This document shows, in pieces, positions 35,509 to 42,943 of a stretch of 64,000 nucleotides of DNA. A model generated the notes under the pieces. That model searched no databases and had not been told where the DNA came from. It saw nothing but the letters and a program-made list of their open reading frames with translations. The stretch is from Acanthopleuribacter pedis. Lineage in GTDB: Bacteria; Acidobacteriota; Holophagae; Acanthopleuribacterales; Acanthopleuribacteraceae. The DNA lies in NCBI RefSeq assembly GCF_017377855.1, contig NZ_JAFREP010000015.1, forward strand, positions 186,001 through 250,000. Direction: 5' to 3'. The position numbers and the translations under genes are program-made. How positions within the stretch are numbered: position 1 is the first letter of the stretch; the number at the start of each line of letters is the position of its first letter.

Positions 35509-36638
35509 ACCCGGTTCCCAACCCACTGATGCCAAGACTTTGGTGTTACGGATTCGCATTGGTTCAATGCGATGTGCGCCAAACCCCGGACTTCAACCAC
35601 TGGGGGCTGCAACGCCCAAGGCGGCTGCTGACCCCGCAATCCCACGAGCGGTGGCGACACCTCCTGGCGGGCCTCCCCGATCACCAAGGTGAAGATTCCG
35701 ATCCCGTGCTTTCACCCAGCATCGCCGCCTTGAGCAGCCTGCGTCGGCAACATCCGCGGGTTCCGCTCATTCTGCTGCAAACCCCCTATGATTTGCCGCC
35801 GCCGGCATGTCGCCTGCGCGACTTGGTCGGGAAAATCCGTTTTCCGGGCTTGTGTCACCAGGACGACGCTTTACAACCGTTACGGCGCCTGCCGGTCGCA
35901 CCGGCGGCGCCAAGGGTTCAACTGGAGGCTTGTCGCCGCTTTGGCTTCCCCCTTCTTGAGTTGGCGCAAGCTATCGCACAAAACGCCCCGGATTGCCAGG
36001 TTCACGCAAGCGAGGACGGGCTTCTTCAGATCCAACTGCACCTGCTCTCGCCCTATACGGCGGCACGGGAACAACCTTGGTTGGCCCGGCGGCAGGCCTT
36101 CGACAACTTGCTCACCCAGCAATGGTTTAAGCTGCCGTTTCCACGGCTGGTGGTGGCGCGTAACGAGGCGCGTTGCGCACACTTGCGCGGCGATCTTTTA
36201 CGGGTGTTCGGGTTGCGACACAATCCCTGGGCGCTGACCCACTTCAAAAAAGACGCACCGTTACCACGCCAAACCTGCTTCATCGCGGAGGATCACGCCT
36301 TGCGCTTTGCCGATGTGCGCGGATTGTTTCTCATTCATCTGGACGGGACGCCCCGGCAATGGACCTACCGGGCAGCACGCACACGGCCGACGGGAAATCC
36401 ACGCTGGGAAGAGACGGAGTCGGTAAAAGCGGTGAGCTTGGTGCAAGCGGACAGTCGACGACTGTGTCTGGTGCATGGTGCGCGTGGTTGGTCGCTTGCC
36501 ACCCAGTGCCGATTCGCGCGGGACCTGCCGGTGGTGGACCAACAAGCGCGGTTGACGCATCTGGCCGCGCTTTTTAAATGGCGGGAAAAACAAGCGCTGC
36601 ATAGTTGGACCCAGCGCGCCCGTGCGCCGACAGGTTGA
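35496..36638 (+). CDS. Unrecognised protein coupled to the adenine methyltransferase
   Basis: 380 residues with no family I can name. It starts inside the end of the methyltransferase gene (13-base overlap) with GAGGGGGTG at 35483, so it is translated with it. It is rich in Arg, Leu, Gln and His, has no signal peptide or membrane helix, and shows paired segments such as LHLLSPYTAAREQPWLARRQ and FPRLVVARNEARCAHLRGDL, plus a beta-rich C-terminal half (RGLFLIHLDGTPRQW, VKAVSLVQADSRRLCLVHGA). Position suggests a restriction, regulatory or specificity partner of the methyltransferase; this is inference. It ends at a bidirectional terminator shared with atpE. Confidence 0.7.
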   Translation: MAVLNPVPNPLMPRLWCYGFALVQCDVRQTPDFNHWGLQRPRRLLTPQSHERWRHLLAGLPDHQGEDSDPVLSPSIAALSSLRRQHPRVPLILLQTPYDLPPPACRLRDLVGKIRFPGLCHQDDALQPLRRLPVAPAAPRVQLEACRRFGFPLLELAQAIAQNAPDCQVHASEDGLLQIQLHLLSPYTAAREQPWLARRQAFDNLLTQQWFKLPFPRLVVARNEARCAHLRGDLLRVFGLRHNPWALTHFKKDAPLPRQTCFIAEDHALRFADVRGLFLIHLDGTPRQWTYRAARTRPTGNPRWEETESVKAVSLVQADSRRLCLVHGARGWSLATQCRFARDLPVVDQQARLTHLAALFKWREKQALHSWTQRARAPTG

Positions 36639-36646
36639 GTGGACCC

Positions 36647-36677
36647 AAAAAAGCCGCTCTGTACAGAGCGGCTTTTT
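36647..36677. terminator. Bidirectional terminator
   Basis: Perfect palindrome GCCGCTCTGTACAGAGCGGC flanked by A and T runs, between the convergent methyltransferase module and atpE. Confidence 0.9.
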
Positions 36678-36706
36678 CAGGACATCCGAAGTTGTTCGTT
36701 TAAGGC

Positions 36707-36988
36707 TTAGCCTTGAACGAAAACGATAACCAAGGTGTACAGTGCGAGCGATTCAATCAACGCCAGACCGATGATCATGGTGGTACGGATGTTACCCGCG
36801 GCGCCTGGGTTACGGGCGATACCTTCACACGCAGCAGCGATGGCTTTACCTTGAGCCAAGCCGGTGATGCTGGCAGCGATGGCCATGGAGATGGGACCGT
36901 TGAACAGAGGCGCGGAAGCAGCACCATCTTGGCCGAAGGCGAACATGGTGGTGAAGAAAATGAACATGAAAGCGAAAAACTTACGCAT
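36707..36988 (-). CDS. atpE: ATP synthase Fo subunit c
   Basis: 93-residue ring subunit of the Fo rotor. An N-terminal hydrophobic leader (FFAFMFIFFTTMFAFG) precedes the mature hairpin; such leaders occur in several deep-branching lineages. Helix 1 ISMAIAASITGLAQGKAIAA, polar loop EGIARNPGAAG, and helix 2 IIGLALIESLALYTLVIVF with the ion-binding Glu. No sodium-type Gln/Ser pattern is obvious, so protons are the likely ion. The ATG at 36988 has GGAGGA upstream. Last gene of the purS-purQ-atpZ-atpI-atpB-atpE run. Confidence 0.95.
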   Translation of the reverse strand: MRKFFAFMFIFFTTMFAFGQDGAASAPLFNGPISMAIAASITGLAQGKAIAAACEGIARNPGAAGNIRTTMIIGLALIESLALYTLVIVFVQG

Positions 36989-37063
36989 TTGGATTCCTCC
37001 AAGAGTTTTGAGGGTCGTTTCGGAGACGAGGCCTCGATAGTGAGGTAAAAACCTCTTCAATTT

Positions 37064-37747
37064 TTAGTGGTCGTGGGCAATGGCCCCGGCCAGGTAAATG
37101 GTGGTCAGCATGACAAACACGAAGGTTTGCAGCAACGCGGCGAAAAGACCAATGATCATCAAGGGGGCGGGGATGACATAAGCAACCATGCCGTAGAAAA
37201 CCAAGGTGACCACGTGCTCACCGGAAATGTTGCCGAAGAGGCGAATGCCCAAGGAGAAGGGACGCGCCAAGTGGCCGACGATCTCGATGGGGATCATGAT
37301 CGGCGCCAGTAAGGGGATCGGACCGGTGAAGTGTTTCAGGTAGCCAACACCGTTTTCGCGGATGCCTTCGAAGTTGTAATAAACGAAAACGACAAGCGCA
37401 CATCCCAAGGTGGTGTTGAAGTTACTGGTCGCCGGCTGAAAACCGGGCAACATGCCGGTGAAGTTACTGACAAAGATGAAAAATGCCAATGCACCGCACA
37501 GTGGAAGGTATTTGCGACCGTGTGGACCGATGTTCTCATCGATCATTTGCAGCAGGCCCTCAACCACAACTTCAATGACTTGTTGAAGTCCGTTGGGAAT
37601 CAAGCTGATTTTGGATTTAACAATGACGGCGAGAATGGTCAGGATAATAAAGACAACCCCAGCCGAAACAACGTGCTCCCAATGGTATGCATCGTACTTA
37701 ACGAAATTCTTAATGATGTATGACCATCCGGAGAGGTGAGTTTCCAT
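37064..37747 (-). CDS. atpB: ATP synthase Fo subunit a
   Basis: 227-residue stator channel subunit with five to six membrane helices. The essential Arg is in RPFSLGIRLFGNISGEHVV (about 170), with ISLIPNGLQQVIEVVVEGLL and FVSNFTGMLPGFQPATSN also family-typical. Followed 75 bases later by atpE. The F1 genes and atpF are not in the window, so Fo a/c genes are split from the F1 operon as in several delta-proteobacterial and acidobacterial genomes. Confidence 0.95.
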   Translation of the reverse strand: METHLSGWSYIIKNFVKYDAYHWEHVVSAGVVFIILTILAVIVKSKISLIPNGLQQVIEVVVEGLLQMIDENIGPHGRKYLPLCGALAFFIFVSNFTGMLPGFQPATSNFNTTLGCALVVFVYYNFEGIRENGVGYLKHFTGPIPLLAPIMIPIEIVGHLARPFSLGIRLFGNISGEHVVTLVFYGMVAYVIPAPLMIIGLFAALLQTFVFVMLTTIYLAGAIAHDH

Positions 37748-37832
37748 ACTTAAGCCTACCTAACTGCTTTTTTACTTCGCATTCTTTGAGGCTGCCCGGC
37801 GTTCGAGCGGCGCGGGCCTTGAAGACGTAATC

Positions 37833-38249
37833 TTAACGGGTGGGCACTTTGGATGAAGCAACGGAAAGTGCCAGTAACAAGCCGGGAACCAACACGACAG
37901 TGCCGGTTGAAAACCATGCCCAGCTCACGTCAAACAGCGAAATCATTGCATAAAAGACCCCGCCAAGCAAGCCGTAATGGAGAAAAACCAAAAGCCCACC
38001 CAGCACGGGATTCGGGCGCTTGGGATGAAGCGCCAACCCCAGGGAAAGATCCCACAAAAACACAATCAGGGTAATAAACGCGGCCCCGCAGATAAAGCTG
38101 GCCCCGGCAATCCAATCCCAAAAAAGGAAGGGCCAAGGCGTTCCCAACAAGGTGAGACCCAACATGCACCGGTAAAGGGCGCGGATGTACCCCTTCCCTT
38201 CGCCGTCTCCCTCCGAAGGCGTGGCGGGTTGCTGATCAGGCGATGTCAT
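37833..38249 (-). CDS. atpI: AtpI-like small membrane protein (ATP synthase subunit I family)
   Basis: 138 residues: a polar N-terminus (about 1-20) followed by four predicted membrane helices (MLGLTLLGTPWPFLFWDWI; ICGAAFITLIVFLWDL; VLGGLLVFLHYGLLGGVFYA; FSTGTVVLVPGLLLALSV). Identified as AtpI mainly by size, topology and position between atpZ and atpB; sequence similarity to AtpI is weak by eye. AtpI helps assemble the c-ring. The ATG at 38249 overlaps atpZ by 14 bases. Confidence 0.65.
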   Translation of the reverse strand: MTSPDQQPATPSEGDGEGKGYIRALYRCMLGLTLLGTPWPFLFWDWIAGASFICGAAFITLIVFLWDLSLGLALHPKRPNPVLGGLLVFLHYGLLGGVFYAMISLFDVSWAWFSTGTVVLVPGLLLALSVASSKVPTR

Positions 38250-38529
38250 TCGAATCGCTATCCTTTTCTGTATGCGTGCGTTCGGTGTTTTCCTGCAAGT
38301 GTCTTTCTGCTTCTGCACGATCAAGGATTTGAACCTCACGGTACAGGTTTAGAAACCCAGCGGCGATCCCGATCAAGGAAAACACGGCGGTAAACACGGG
38401 GTAGGTACCGAACCAAGGGTCCAACAACTGGTGCCCGATGGCGAAACCGACCAGGGTCGCCGCCAGAAGATGGGTTCCAACGGACGCCAACCGCAACCAT
38501 TCACGACCGTCATCCGACAAATCAGGCAA
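38236..38529 (-). CDS. atpZ: AtpZ/AtpI-like Fo accessory protein
   Basis: 97 residues with two membrane helices (THLLAATLVGFAIGHQLLD and PVFTAVFSLIGIAAGFLNLY), the second carrying the G-x3-G-x2-N-x2-R pattern of the small AtpZ family, then a charged tail. AtpZ and AtpI together form a cation channel associated with ATP synthase in studied bacteria. It starts with TTG overlapping the purQ stop by 8 bases, so it is coupled to purQ translation. Confidence 0.75.
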   Translation of the reverse strand: MPDLSDDGREWLRLASVGTHLLAATLVGFAIGHQLLDPWFGTYPVFTAVFSLIGIAAGFLNLYREVQILDRAEAERHLQENTERTHTEKDSDSNDIA

Positions 38530-39220
38530 CCTTGGTGAAGTGCTGCATGATGGAACTCAGCAACACGGCCCCATCAATCGAACCCAATTCCGCCTCGGCG
38601 TGGCGCTCGGGGTGCGGCATCATGCCCAGGACACGGCGACCGGCATCGGTAATACCGGCGATGTTGTTAAGACTGCCGTTGGGATTGGCGGCATCGGTCA
38701 AGGCACCCGCGGCATCACAATAACGGAAAGCGACCTGACCCTGGTCTTCCAGCTTGCGCAAGGTTTCGTCGTCGGCGAAGTACTGACCCATGCCGTGGGC
38801 GATGGGGATGTTGAGCACTTGCTTCGTTTCCAGTTTGGCGGTAAACGGGGAAAGGTCGTTTTCCACGCGGATGTGGACATCCTCGCACAGGAAACGCAGG
38901 TTTTTGTTGGTCAGGAGCGCACCGGGCAGCAGACCCATTTCACAAAGGATCTGAAAGCCGTTGCACACACCAAAAACGTAACCGCCTTTTTCTGCAAAGC
39001 GCTGGACGTCTTGCATCACGGGAGAAAACCGCGCGATGGCGCCGGAGCGAAGGTAATCACCAAATGAAAAGCCACCGGGAATGAACACCAGATCGGGATT
39101 GGCCAGGTCGTGGTCTTTGTGCCAGACCGGCGTTACCTTGGCGTGGAGTACGCGCGACCATGCATGGACGGCGTCCATATCGCAGTTACTACCCGGAAAG
39201 ATCAGAACGGAAACGCGCAT
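38522..39220 (-). CDS. purQ: Phosphoribosylformylglycinamidine synthase subunit (glutaminase)
   Basis: Class I glutamine amidotransferase that feeds ammonia to PurL in the fourth step of purine synthesis. 232 residues. The oxyanion segment is VFIPGGFSFGDYLRSGAI; the catalytic Cys is in FGVCNGFQILCE (about 87) and the His-Glu pair in MMPHPERHAE (about 206). GGAGGG precedes the ATG. It begins 2 bases after the purS stop. PurL is not in the window. Confidence 0.95.
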   Translation of the reverse strand: MRVSVLIFPGSNCDMDAVHAWSRVLHAKVTPVWHKDHDLANPDLVFIPGGFSFGDYLRSGAIARFSPVMQDVQRFAEKGGYVFGVCNGFQILCEMGLLPGALLTNKNLRFLCEDVHIRVENDLSPFTAKLETKQVLNIPIAHGMGQYFADDETLRKLEDQGQVAFRYCDAAGALTDAANPNGSLNNIAGITDAGRRVLGMMPHPERHAEAELGSIDGAVLLSSIMQHFTKVA

Positions 39221-39222
39221 GA

Positions 39223-39468
39223 TCAGCCCTCCAGGATTTCGTAATCTTCGATGACGGGATTGGCGAGCAACTTATCGCACATTTCGCCGACGCGGGCATT
39301 CAAAGCCTCGCCTTCCAGCGCGGTATCAACTTGCAGTTCGATCACTTTGCCGATGCGCACATCTTTGACATCTTCATATCCGAGCGCGTTCAAGGCGTGC
39401 TCGGCGGTTTTGCCCTGCGGGTCCAGAACCCCGCTTCTCAAGCGAACGATGACACGTACTTTTTTCAT
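39223..39468 (-). CDS. purS: Phosphoribosylformylglycinamidine synthase subunit PurS
   Basis: 81-residue bridging subunit that joins PurQ to PurL. MKKVRVIVRLRSGVLDPQGK, then the central ALGYEDVKDVRIGKVIEL and the C-terminal NPVIEDYEI are standard. The ATG at 39468 matches the family N-terminus; the longer reading to 39561 runs through the rng terminator. First gene of the purSQ-atpZIBE run. Confidence 0.95.
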   Translation of the reverse strand: MKKVRVIVRLRSGVLDPQGKTAEHALNALGYEDVKDVRIGKVIELQVDTALEGEALNARVGEMCDKLLANPVIEDYEILEG

Positions 39469-39549
39469 AAAAACCCCATGAAACAACGTTTGGCTCCACG
39501 GGGAATCGATTGTACACCAGGAGCCGCTGAAATCAGACCCGGAAAAGTG

Positions 39550-39585
39550 AAAAGGCACCATCGAACAGAAACGATGATGCCTTTT
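39550..39585 (-). terminator. Rho-independent terminator of rng
   Basis: 14-bp stem AAAAGGCACCATCG / CGATGATGCCTTTT (one mismatch) 30 bases downstream of the rng stop. Confidence 0.75.
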
Positions 39586-39614
39586 CCCTACATTATTAAT
39601 ATGGCACGGGGGAA

Positions 39615-41663
39615 TTAACGCCCGCCGCGGCCACTGCCGGGACCACGACCACCGCCGGGACCACGCCCACGGCCGCGACCACGACCGCGGCCACGATGGC
39701 GCGGGTTGTGGCGAGAAACACCCACCGGCACGCGCCGTTGTGAAACCGGTTCCTGCTCATGAGGCAGACTGCTCGCGCTTTCGGCCTCGCTACCTTCCTC
39801 GCGGGACTGGTTACGGGGGGCCGCCGCACGCTGGTCTTTGGGTGGTGGTGACGGGGCGGCCTTGGGTTCGTCATCACGCGACTTGCCGTTGCCCGTTTGC
39901 CGGCCCAGAATTTTTTGTTTGGCCGCTTCTTTAAACTCGCCCATGCGGTCCTCGTACAAGCCGTGTCGTTTCATCAACATAACGCGAACGGAGAAGTTGA
40001 AACGCTCAAACGGATGCAGGTCTTGAGGAATAGGAACGTCCTGGGTGCGCAGCTCTTCGAAGGTCATCTTCTCCAGACCTTCCAGCTTCTCTTCGCGATA
40101 ATCCTTCTGCTGGTTGATATCCTTGTCGCTCATGGACGCGGCCATGGTCGACAAGGACAGCGGTGCCGGCATTACCATATTATCTTTCTCCTCCTGCTGC
40201 GCGCGTCGGGTCACATCGAAATGCGGCGGCATGTTACGCCCAGGCCGGGTTAATAAAACAACTTTGGTCTGATACCGTTTTTCGAGTTCCATCAACTCAT
40301 TGCGTCGTTCGTTGAGCAAGTGCAGGGTCAATTGCTCGGAAACACTGACCTTCAGTTCCTTGACGGTACCGTTGTAGACATACAGCTTAATGCGACGCAA
40401 GAGATCCAAGGATTGCAGTTCCATCGACTTAAAACGGCCGGTCCCGTTACAGGTAGGGCAGTCGACGTAATGGCGAACTTCCTTGGAGGTGTTAATGCGC
40501 TGGCGTGACATTTCCAAAAGGCCGAATCGGCTCAACCCGGAAATAGTAATACGTGCTTTGTCCACTTTCAAGGCCTCGCGCAGACGCTGCTCCACTTCGT
40601 GGCTGTGGCGCTTGTCCTTGAGATCGATAAAATCGATAACCACCAACCCGCCAAGGTCACGCAGGCGCAACTGGCGCGCCACCTCGTCGGCGGCCTCCAC
40701 GTTGGCCTTGAAGGCGGTTGACTCCAAATTCCCCTCGGACGTTTTACCACTGTTCACGTCAATAACAACCAGGGCCTCGGTTTGTTCGATCACAATCGAA
40801 CCACCGGAGGGCAACTGGATCTTCTGGGTGAAGATACGCTCCACCTGTTCGTCAAGGTTGTATTTGGCGAACAACGGCTGCTTGGAGCGGTACTGACGCA
40901 CGATGTGCGCATAGCTGGGCAGGATCTTTTTGAAGTAGTTGTTAATGGTTTGGAAGACGTCGTTGTCGTCAACGAGGATTTCACTGATGTCCTCGTTAAA
41001 GTAATCGCGAATGGTACGGGTAACGACATCGTCCTCACGGTACAGCAACGAGGGACTGGGACGCGAAGCCGAACGAGACTCCAGCTCACGCCAGGTGCTG
41101 GTGAGGATGTTAAGGTCACGCTGAATTTGCTCGCGGGACTTACCCAGCCCGGCAGTGCGGATGATGTAACCCATGCCGTCGGGGACGGTAATTTGCTCCA
41201 ACACTTGGCGTAAGTGCTGGCGATCTTCCTGAGCGGTGATTTTTCGCGAGATGCCGACCTTGCTGGTCAACGGCATCATGACCAAGTACTGGCCGGGAAG
41301 CGATAGGTAGGACGTCATGTAGGCACCCTTGAGGCCGATTTCCTCACGGGCGATTTGAACAATCACCTCGGTGCCGACTTTAATGCGTTCGTGAACGGGG
41401 GTCCGGCGATCATTGCCGGTGTAATAACGCGAGTGGATTTCGTTGAACGGCAAGAAGCCGTGGCGGTTGCCACCGTAATCAACAAAGGTCGCTTGCAGGC
41501 TTGGTTCGATGGCGGTAATCGTGGCTTTGTAGATGTTGCCAAGATTGCTGGTATTGTTCATCGACTCGAAATCGATCTGTTCGAGAAGCCCCTTCTCATT
41601 AATGATGGCTACGCGCAATTGGTCGAAATCTCTGGCGTTAATGAGCATCTTATATTTGGGCAT
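39615..41663 (-). CDS. rng: Ribonuclease E/G family endoribonuclease
   Basis: Endonuclease for rRNA maturation and mRNA turnover. 682 residues. The S1 RNA-binding domain (about 38-125) is seen in NIYKATITAIEPSLQATFVD and GFLPFNEIH; the catalytic DNase I-like part carries IVIEQTEALVVIDVNSGKTS and LGGLVVIDFIDLKDKRH. The zinc-link Cys pair is in VDCPTCNGTGRF (about 406). The C-terminal region (about 590-682) is charged and ends in Arg-Gly repeats (GRGRGRGRGPGGGRGPGSGR), a likely RNA-binding tail. GAGGA lies upstream of the ATG. Divergent from the zinc-ribbon gene at 41763. Confidence 0.93.
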   Translation of the reverse strand: MPKYKMLINARDFDQLRVAIINEKGLLEQIDFESMNNTSNLGNIYKATITAIEPSLQATFVDYGGNRHGFLPFNEIHSRYYTGNDRRTPVHERIKVGTEVIVQIAREEIGLKGAYMTSYLSLPGQYLVMMPLTSKVGISRKITAQEDRQHLRQVLEQITVPDGMGYIIRTAGLGKSREQIQRDLNILTSTWRELESRSASRPSPSLLYREDDVVTRTIRDYFNEDISEILVDDNDVFQTINNYFKKILPSYAHIVRQYRSKQPLFAKYNLDEQVERIFTQKIQLPSGGSIVIEQTEALVVIDVNSGKTSEGNLESTAFKANVEAADEVARQLRLRDLGGLVVIDFIDLKDKRHSHEVEQRLREALKVDKARITISGLSRFGLLEMSRQRINTSKEVRHYVDCPTCNGTGRFKSMELQSLDLLRRIKLYVYNGTVKELKVSVSEQLTLHLLNERRNELMELEKRYQTKVVLLTRPGRNMPPHFDVTRRAQQEEKDNMVMPAPLSLSTMAASMSDKDINQQKDYREEKLEGLEKMTFEELRTQDVPIPQDLHPFERFNFSVRVMLMKRHGLYEDRMGEFKEAAKQKILGRQTGNGKSRDDEPKAAPSPPPKDQRAAAPRNQSREEGSEAESASSLPHEQEPVSQRRVPVGVSRHNPRHRGRGRGRGRGRGPGGGRGPGSGRGGR

Positions 41664-41718
41664 GAAGTTGAATCCTCGATCCTAAATTGTCAAATTCCTT
41701 AGATCATTCTCCTAGGTT

Positions 41719-41727
41719 TGCTATCAT
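41719..41727 (+). promoter_or_regulatory. Extended -10 promoter of the zinc-ribbon gene
   Basis: TGCTATCAT gives a TGn-extended -10 box. A poor -35 (TTAGAT, 41699) lies 17 bp before it. Confidence 0.45.
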
Positions 41728-41762
41728 AGGAACCTTGGGTACCTAGGCAAGGGGGAAATGAA

Positions 41763-42215
41763 ATGTTCAAAAAACTGAGTGTTGGCAGCGAATTGGAATC
41801 CTATTGTGGCCGCTGCAAGATGGTTTTGAATCACCGAGTGGTTGCGATGGTTGACGATCAACCTCGTCGGGTGCGTTGCCTTACTTGCAACAGCGAGCAC
41901 AATCACCGGGTAGCGAAAGCCAAAACCAAAAAGACCACAACCAGGAAATCCAGTGGTAGCTCGTCTTCAACGCGATCCAGTTCATCGAGTGCCGCTAAGT
42001 CATCCGCTGCAGCGCGCTGGAGCGCCTTGGTGAGCACTTGGAACGACGAAACGGCTAAACCCTACAACATGTATGAGACCTTTAAGGTAGAAGACCGCAT
42101 CACACATGTTAGTTTCGGAAAAGGTGTTGTCACTGAGATTCCCGGTCCAGACAAGATCATAACACTTTTTGAATCGGGAGAGAAAATGTTAATGCAAGGC
42201 AAAACTCGCCTTTAA
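41763..42215 (+). CDS. Small zinc-ribbon protein with CarD/UvrD-tail-like domain
   Basis: 150 residues in three parts. An N-terminal zinc ribbon has YCGRCKMVLNH and RCLTCNSEHNH (CxxC pairs about 24 apart). A linker (about 52-85) is rich in Lys, Ser and Ala. The C-terminal module (about 105-150: RITHVSFGKGVVTEIPGPDK, ITLFESGEKMLMQG) matches the short beta-barrel at the end of UvrD/PcrA helicases and CarD-like proteins that contact RNA polymerase. A transcription- or repair-linked role is inference. It has its own promoter and terminator; AAGGGGG precedes the ATG. Confidence 0.75.
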   Translation: MFKKLSVGSELESYCGRCKMVLNHRVVAMVDDQPRRVRCLTCNSEHNHRVAKAKTKKTTTRKSSGSSSSTRSSSSSAAKSSAAARWSALVSTWNDETAKPYNMYETFKVEDRITHVSFGKGVVTEIPGPDKIITLFESGEKMLMQGKTRL

Positions 42216-42259
42216 TTTTCTCGAAAAGAGGGTTTTCCCCCAGGGAATTCCGTTCATCT

Positions 42260-42287
42260 AAAAAGGGTCGCCTCGGCGACCCTTTTT
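42260..42287. terminator. Bidirectional terminator
   Basis: AAAAGGGTCGCC / GGCGACCCTTTTT hairpin between the zinc-ribbon gene (plus) and dcd (minus). Confidence 0.85.
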
Positions 42288-42367
42288 CATTGGCACAAAT
42301 CCTTTCACGACAGGCACATACCTGCGCCGCACAGCGGCAATAACACCTCTTAAATACGCTTCACCCG

Positions 42368-42895
42368 CTACTTTTTGTTTTGGAAATCTTTGTAAAGCAT
42401 ACTGGGCTGAATGCCCGTATTATTTTGATATTTGCCGCTGTCATAGGTTTTTTGTTCACCGGTGATGGTGTGGTAAAAAATTTGACAGATCTCCACATGT
42501 TTGTAGATACGAATCGGCTGCACGGCAAAGATTTCCAGGGTCCAAAACCCCTTAAAACCCACATCACCGAATCCGGCGGTCACGTGCACAAACAAACCCA
42601 AACGCCCCACCGAGGATCGCCCCTCGAGCATGGGCACCAAGTTGTAGGTCTCGGTGCGCTCCAGGGTACGGCCCAGGTAAAGGCGATGCGGCTCCAGGAG
42701 CAGCCCTTCGTCGGGAATTTTTAGCGGCGACGCGGCATTGGGCTGGGCCATATCCAACTCGCGCGAATCGTACACCATCAAATCTTCGTGCAGCCGCAGG
42801 TTGTAGCTGTTGGGGTTAAGCTGCTCTTGGCGATAAGGCTCGATGAAGATGTCTTTATCAATTCGGCGCTGAATTTCGGGACCTGTCAAAATCAT
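42368..42895 (-). CDS. dcd: dCTP deaminase (possibly bifunctional deaminase/dUTPase)
   Basis: Converts dCTP to dUTP for thymidylate synthesis. 175 residues. NPNSYNLRLHEDLMVYD (about 29), LGRTLERTETYNLVPMLEGR, SSVGRLGLFVHVTAGFGDVG and FWTLEIFAVQPIRIYKHVEI follow the trimeric dCTP deaminase/dUTPase fold, with the catalytic Glu in TLEI. The GFGDVGFKG form is like the bifunctional branch; activity cannot be decided from sequence by eye. The ATG at 42895 (AGAGGAA 9 bases upstream) is preferred to the GTG at 42901. Confidence 0.92.
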   Translation of the reverse strand: MILTGPEIQRRIDKDIFIEPYRQEQLNPNSYNLRLHEDLMVYDSRELDMAQPNAASPLKIPDEGLLLEPHRLYLGRTLERTETYNLVPMLEGRSSVGRLGLFVHVTAGFGDVGFKGFWTLEIFAVQPIRIYKHVEICQIFYHTITGEQKTYDSGKYQNNTGIQPSMLYKDFQNKK

Positions 42896-42943
42896 GACCA
42901 CGTTCCTCTGAAATGGGATGAGCCGGCCTTTTGCCGGCCGCGT

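Noticed and set aside
39615..39730. GC-rich repetitive stretch at the end of rng as a separate repeat element
   Set aside because: It encodes the Arg-Gly tail of RNase G in frame, so it is coding repetition rather than an inserted element.
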